NCBI GenBank assembly: GCA_008711295.1
Contig: VUYV01000081.1
Span: 1,569,408-1,633,407, forward strand
Direction: 5' to 3'
DNA from: Anarhynchus alexandrinus
Lineage: Eukaryota; Chordata; Aves; Charadriiformes; Charadriidae
Length of the DNA stretch: 64,000 nucleotides
Shown: positions 60,514-64,000 of the stretch, in pieces
Position numbering within the stretch: the stretch's first letter is position 1
Layout: each line of letters begins with the position of its first letter
The notes under the pieces: model-generated
Databases searched by the model: none
The model's input: the letters and a program-made list of their open reading frames with translations, nothing else
What the model was told of the DNA's origin: nothing
Position numbers and translations under genes: made by a program

Positions 60514-60666
60514 ACTCTTGTGCCTGACCTGTTCCGACCTGGGGGTTTGCTTCATCATAACAGCTTGGGTGAAGGAACTGCAAAACTGGATTTCCACAAG
60601 GGAACAGCCTCAGTACCAAAGGTGGTTGTTGCCGCTCACTCATTGCTGCCCCAGCACCATCTTCCA
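60514..60666 (+). repeat. Unidentified repeat, right arm of an inverted pair
   Basis: About 153 bases in the opposite orientation to 59442-59636. It lacks the duplication seen around the N in the left arm, so it shows the unit's real length. The frame through it is part of a 76-codon open stretch (60457-60687) that I do not regard as a gene. Confidence 0.8.
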
Positions 60667-60730
60667 CCATCCCCTCAGCTTTTCTGATACAGCTGCTTAC
60701 AATGTCTTAACCATATCAGTGAATCAATTT

Positions 60731-60808
60731 GAAAAAAAAAACAAAAACAAAAGAAAACAACACCCCCCTCCAAAAAAAAACCAACCTACAACCCAAAACC
60801 ACCACCTT
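60731..60808. repeat. A/C-only low-complexity tract
   Basis: Nearly every base is A or C on the plus strand: A-runs, a C6 run and ACC/AACC words. The minus strand is G/T-rich with several G2-G6 tracts. It probably formed by expansion of simple sequence and may be hard to sequence accurately. Confidence 0.8.
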
Positions 60809-61082
60809 TCCTAAAAAGGGATTTTTTTAACCTGGATTACACCAATGGTATAATTCATCATGTGGCCCATTACCGCCTGCATTGACAGCAGTGGTGGTAT
60901 GCGGAGCTGCAGTGTGAGGACAGGATATTTTTCATGCTGGCTTCCGTGACAGAGAACGTGTATCATGTAACCCTGAATCTAAAAGTTGTCTCCTTTTCCT
61001 AATTATCACAACTTGTCTAACAGAAGATTAGAAGATTAATAGATTACCTATGCCTTCAGGCTGTTTCCCTTCTATCCTTATA

Positions 61083-61202
61083 ATAGAATCGTAGAATAGT
61101 TTGGGTTTGAAGGGACCTTTAAAGGTCACCTAGTCCAACCCCCCACAATGAGCAGGTACATCTACTAGATGAGGTTGCTCAGAGCTCTGTCCAACCTGAC
61201 CA
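61083..61202 (-). mobile_element. Old CR1 3' fragment, third subfamily
   Basis: Begins with atagaatcgtagaatagttt and contains gggacctttaaaggtcacc and tagtccaaccccccac, then gaggttgctcagagc. This is the 3' end of an older CR1 subfamily than the young group. Only about 120 bases remain. Confidence 0.85.
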
Positions 61203-62981
61203 TATACCACCACAGCTGCAGAAAAGCTATTTTAAAGAACAAAATTAAAACTTATTTTTTAAATAAATAAGACTTTGAATAGCAAAACCCCATATCAGTT
61301 GAATAAAAATCTGGATATTTTACAAATTCATATTTTCGTATATAGAAGGAATATCGAATTTAAATCCAAATTAGAAACATCATTATTATATTTGAGTTCC
61401 AGCCCCGAAGCACAATTTTGCAGGTGGCTTAAGGTTCACAAATACAAAATTTGTTGTGCGTACCTTCAGTAGCACCTTCCCCATTATTGATGTGCGTGTA
61501 AAAAGGTACGCAAACTTACCGAACATCTCTTGCAAACTCTTTGTTTCAAAATACGTTGTGCTTACTCATAATCCATACTCATATTTCTCATCACAAATAA
61601 ACTCACAGTAGGTTGGAACTGTGCTCTCGTTTTGTGAACATGTAACTTAGTAATGGGTACATCGAGTGCAGTTTACTTCTTATTAGTATTGATTCAATTC
61701 TTAGCGTAAGGGTCGTAATATGAAATTAATTACTTTTCCTATCAGCAGTCACTAATCCAATTCTGCTATTGATGTATTTTTGTGTGTCTGGTCTATGATT
61801 TATTTGATTCTTTTTTTCTGTTGGAGCTAGGAACAGGGCAAGCGTGGCAGGGGCAGGTTTGGGGGTGGAAGGCAAAGGCTGGCGCACAGCTGGGCAGCCT
61901 GCAGCAGCGTGCAGGCGGGGAGAAGGGTGTTTCGTTTAATTGTTCTTGTCACTTACAAAATTAGCTATTAGATATTGAGTTCTTTTGTTGTTGGACTTGT
62001 ACTTTTAACAATGAACGATTTTGAAAACAGCACTTAAATTCCCTTTTTGTTTTGATGTTTTCTACTTTGTCCTTCATTTGTTTACACCAATGTACTTTCC
62101 TCATACTCCATATCATTCTCCGTTTATTTTCCTTTCCTGTTTCACAGTTCTTTCTTTTGAACAGCCATTTGAGAACAATGTTTGTCTGGTAAGGCAGTCC
62201 GTATTTAAATATACTAGAATACTAAAAGTCTTGCTGTGATTGAACAGCAGCCCAAAGACAACTGCAAAGTTTAAATACTGCGATATCAAAGACAGAAAAA
62301 TACGTTTCTGAAAAAATCTGAGGGCTTTGAAATGTAGGTTCATTTTCTATCAGAACTGAGCCTCTAAATTCTTCATAGAAGCCGGTGAAACTAAAATCTG
62401 CTTTGAAATGATTCAGCAAAATCATATGAAGTTTTGAAGGAGTCACTGATGTTTATAATTTAGAATGTAATGAAAACATCAAAACCAGGTATAATGCCAA
62501 GTTAAGAATCACTGCATTTTATTCAGGGTGTTTTATAACTGAATATTTCAATACTCCCAATGCATCTTATTTTTAAATGTTATTATTTGAAATATTGGTG
62601 AAATTTGAATGGATTCAGAAAAAAAAAAGTGACAGTTCATTTAGTAGATTCGATAGATTTGTATTAAATATAGTTTGATAGAATTTTTCAGTTAAGGGAA
62701 AATGGTTTCTTTATCAGTTCTAACTGTTCTTTCTGCTTGAAGTTTTGGGACCCCTCGTGTCTTCATGGTCTTATTTACTCCATACGCAGCATGTGTCTTA
62801 GGTACTACTCCATTTACATCCCGGCCCCTTACTTTTCTTACTCTGCATAACCATATTTCAGTCCACATCTATCAGCTACGCAAAATTAGTGAGGTTTCCC
62901 TTCACATAATTGTGTGGTCTACCTCAGCTACACACAGAGCTGCTACAGAAAATCTGAAATGTCACGACATACACTGAGAAA
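61203..62981. other. AT-rich unique sequence, no gene recognised
   Basis: About 1.8 kb. A short GC-rich island of about 110 bases lies at 61815-61925 (ggcaggggcaggtttggggg region) in otherwise AT-rich sequence. No exon recognised. Confidence 0.5.
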
Positions 62982-63578
62982 GAATCATAGAATCATAGAA
63001 TCGTAGAATGGTTTATGTTGGAAAGGACCTTGAAGACCATCGAGTTCCAACCCCCCTGCCATAGGCAGGGACACCTCCCACCAGACCAGGCTGCCCAAGG
63101 CCACGGCCAGCCTGGCCTTGAACACCNNNNNNNNNNNNNNNNNNNNNNNNNNNNNNNNNNNNNNNNNNNNNNNNNNNNNNNNNNNNNNNNNNNNNNNNNN
63201 NNNNNNNNNNNNNNNNNNNNNNNNNNNNNNNNNNNNNNNNNNNNNNNNNNNNNNNNNNNNNNNNNNNNNNNNNNNNNNNNNNNNNNNNNNNNNNNNNNNN
63301 NNNNNNNNNNNNNNNNNNNNNNNNNNNNNNNNNNNNNNNNNNNNNNNNNNNNNNNNNNNNNNNNNNNNNNNNNNNNNNNNNNNNNNNNNNNNNNNNNNNN
63401 NNNNNNNNNNNNNNNNNNNNNNNNNNGGTTGGCCTTCTGGGCTGCGATGGCACATTGCCGGCTCATGTTGAGCTTCTCGTCGATCAGCACCCCCAGGTCC
63501 TTCTCCTCAGTGCTGCTCTCCAGCCATTCCCCGCCCAGCCTGGAGTTGTGCTTGGGATTGCCCCGACCCAGATGTAAG
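62982..63578 (-). mobile_element. Young CR1 interrupted by an assembly gap
   Basis: The 3' tail has three aatcatag-type units, then the usual young-subfamily blocks. After the gap the minus strand encodes [21 protein letters not shown], the RT segment upstream of the thumb. Its 5' end lies within about 10-15 bases of that of the copy at 37547. Immediately outside are three GATGTAA words (63571, 63578, 63592), perhaps junction filler. About 465 bp of CR1 should be missing, but the gap is 300 N. Confidence 0.93.
63127..63426. other. Assembly gap (300 N) inside a CR1
   Basis: Lies wholly inside the CR1 at 62982-63578. Open frames crossing it are not real. Confidence 0.99.
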
Positions 63579-63634
63579 ATGTAAAGATGAAGATGTAAAG
63601 AAAACGGTTTCGTCTTCTCACGGCGATGCTCTTA

Positions 63635-63803
63635 CAGGCTGCTCAGGGGAGTCGCTGCATTACCATTCTTGGATATATTTAAAAGCCATCTAGATGTGGT
63701 GCTCAGGGACTCGACTTAGAAGTGGGTTAGAAGTAGAGTTAGACAGCAGTTGGACTTGGTGATCTTAAAGGCCTTTTCCAGCCATAACTGTTCTATGGTT
63801 CTT
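63635..63803 (+). mobile_element. Old CR1 3' fragment
   Basis: caggctgctcagggga, then catctagatgtggtgctcag, then gacttggtgatcttaaaggc and ttctatggttcttt at the end match the classical avian CR1 3' region with moderate divergence. Belongs to an older subfamily than the copy just upstream. Confidence 0.85.
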
Positions 63804-64000
63804 TAAGGGAGGAGGGTTCCTGACGACGGGGTTGGGATGCAGGAGCTGTCCTTGGGGTTGGCTGCCGGGGCCCAGAGGACCAGAGGAGGATGCTTCTACC
63901 CATTTCCCAAAGCCTGCAAACCCAAAGGAAAGTCGGATGTTTCTCGCATGCCCGTTGTGCTTCACACCGGGAGAGAGCTCGGCAAAGGCGGTGGTATGTC
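63804..64000. other. GC-rich unique end of the window
   Basis: About 200 bases, GC-richer than average. A 66-codon minus-strand frame is unrecognisable. Confidence 0.45.

Noticed and set aside
59232..60687. Two similar peptides (PDLFQPGGLLHHNSLGEG and PDLFRPGGLLHHNSLGEG) suggesting a duplicated coding exon
   Set aside because: The base differences between copies mostly change amino acids, and one copy contains an assembly joint. This fits a non-coding repeat better than a protein under selection.
1..64000. tRNA, rRNA and microbial operon features
   Set aside because: Looked for tRNA T-loop signatures (GGTTCGA-type), rRNA segments and closely packed genes. None found.

Overview
This is a stretch of bird nuclear DNA. 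The diagnostic evidence is a dense set of CR1 LINE retrotransposon copies carrying the avian 3' signature (a run of ATTCTATG-type octamers next to a 'ggttggaaaggacc' block), in AT-rich, intron-like or intergenic sequence. I found no bacterial-type genes, rRNA, tRNA or CRISPR array, and no protein-coding exon that I can name. The only recognisable coding remains belong to CR1. The species cannot be fixed from sequence alone.

Layout. Positions 1-1640 are an old minus-strand CR1 complex with endonuclease and reverse-transcriptase remnants, both catalytic motifs mutated, split by a younger plus-strand CR1 at 1064-1500. From 1.6 to 16 kb the sequence is mostly unique and AT-rich, with CR1 copies at 7622-8150 and 9341-9620. 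From 16 to 20.4 kb there are two CR1 copies, a G-quadruplex-type G/T tract, and an exact-length 862-bp tandem duplication joined by a single N, which is most likely a false haplotype duplication in the assembly. From 20 to 29 kb the sequence is unique apart from a longer CR1 of another subfamily (202-codon open RT remnant) and a young copy at 28372-28898. From 31.2 to 32.6 kb a CpG-rich domain lies directly beside a complete solo LTR (32068-32585, minus strand) with a perfect 6-bp target duplication and a 3.7-copy 40-bp repeat in U3. From 35 to 40 kb there is a compound hairpin, a CR1 interrupted by an assembly gap, and a GAAA-type microsatellite with higher-order structure. Positions 40.15-52.8 kb hold no transposon I can recognise. 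From 52.8 kb to the end CR1 is dense again (five copies of the young subfamily region plus older fragments), with a small element of LTR-like termini, a run of three perfect hairpins and an unidentified ~153-bp repeat present as an inverted pair.

The most interesting signals are structural. Independent CR1 copies share the same 5' truncation points in pairs. Three consecutive hairpins are built on the same CTCATG(T/G)TGAG core. The solo LTR has repeated YY1-like motifs. An inverted pair of an unknown repeat lies at 59.4-60.7 kb. A consistent assembly signature, a lone N flanked by duplicated sequence, means several local 'repeats' should not be taken as biology. I see no operon-like or multi-gene system here.
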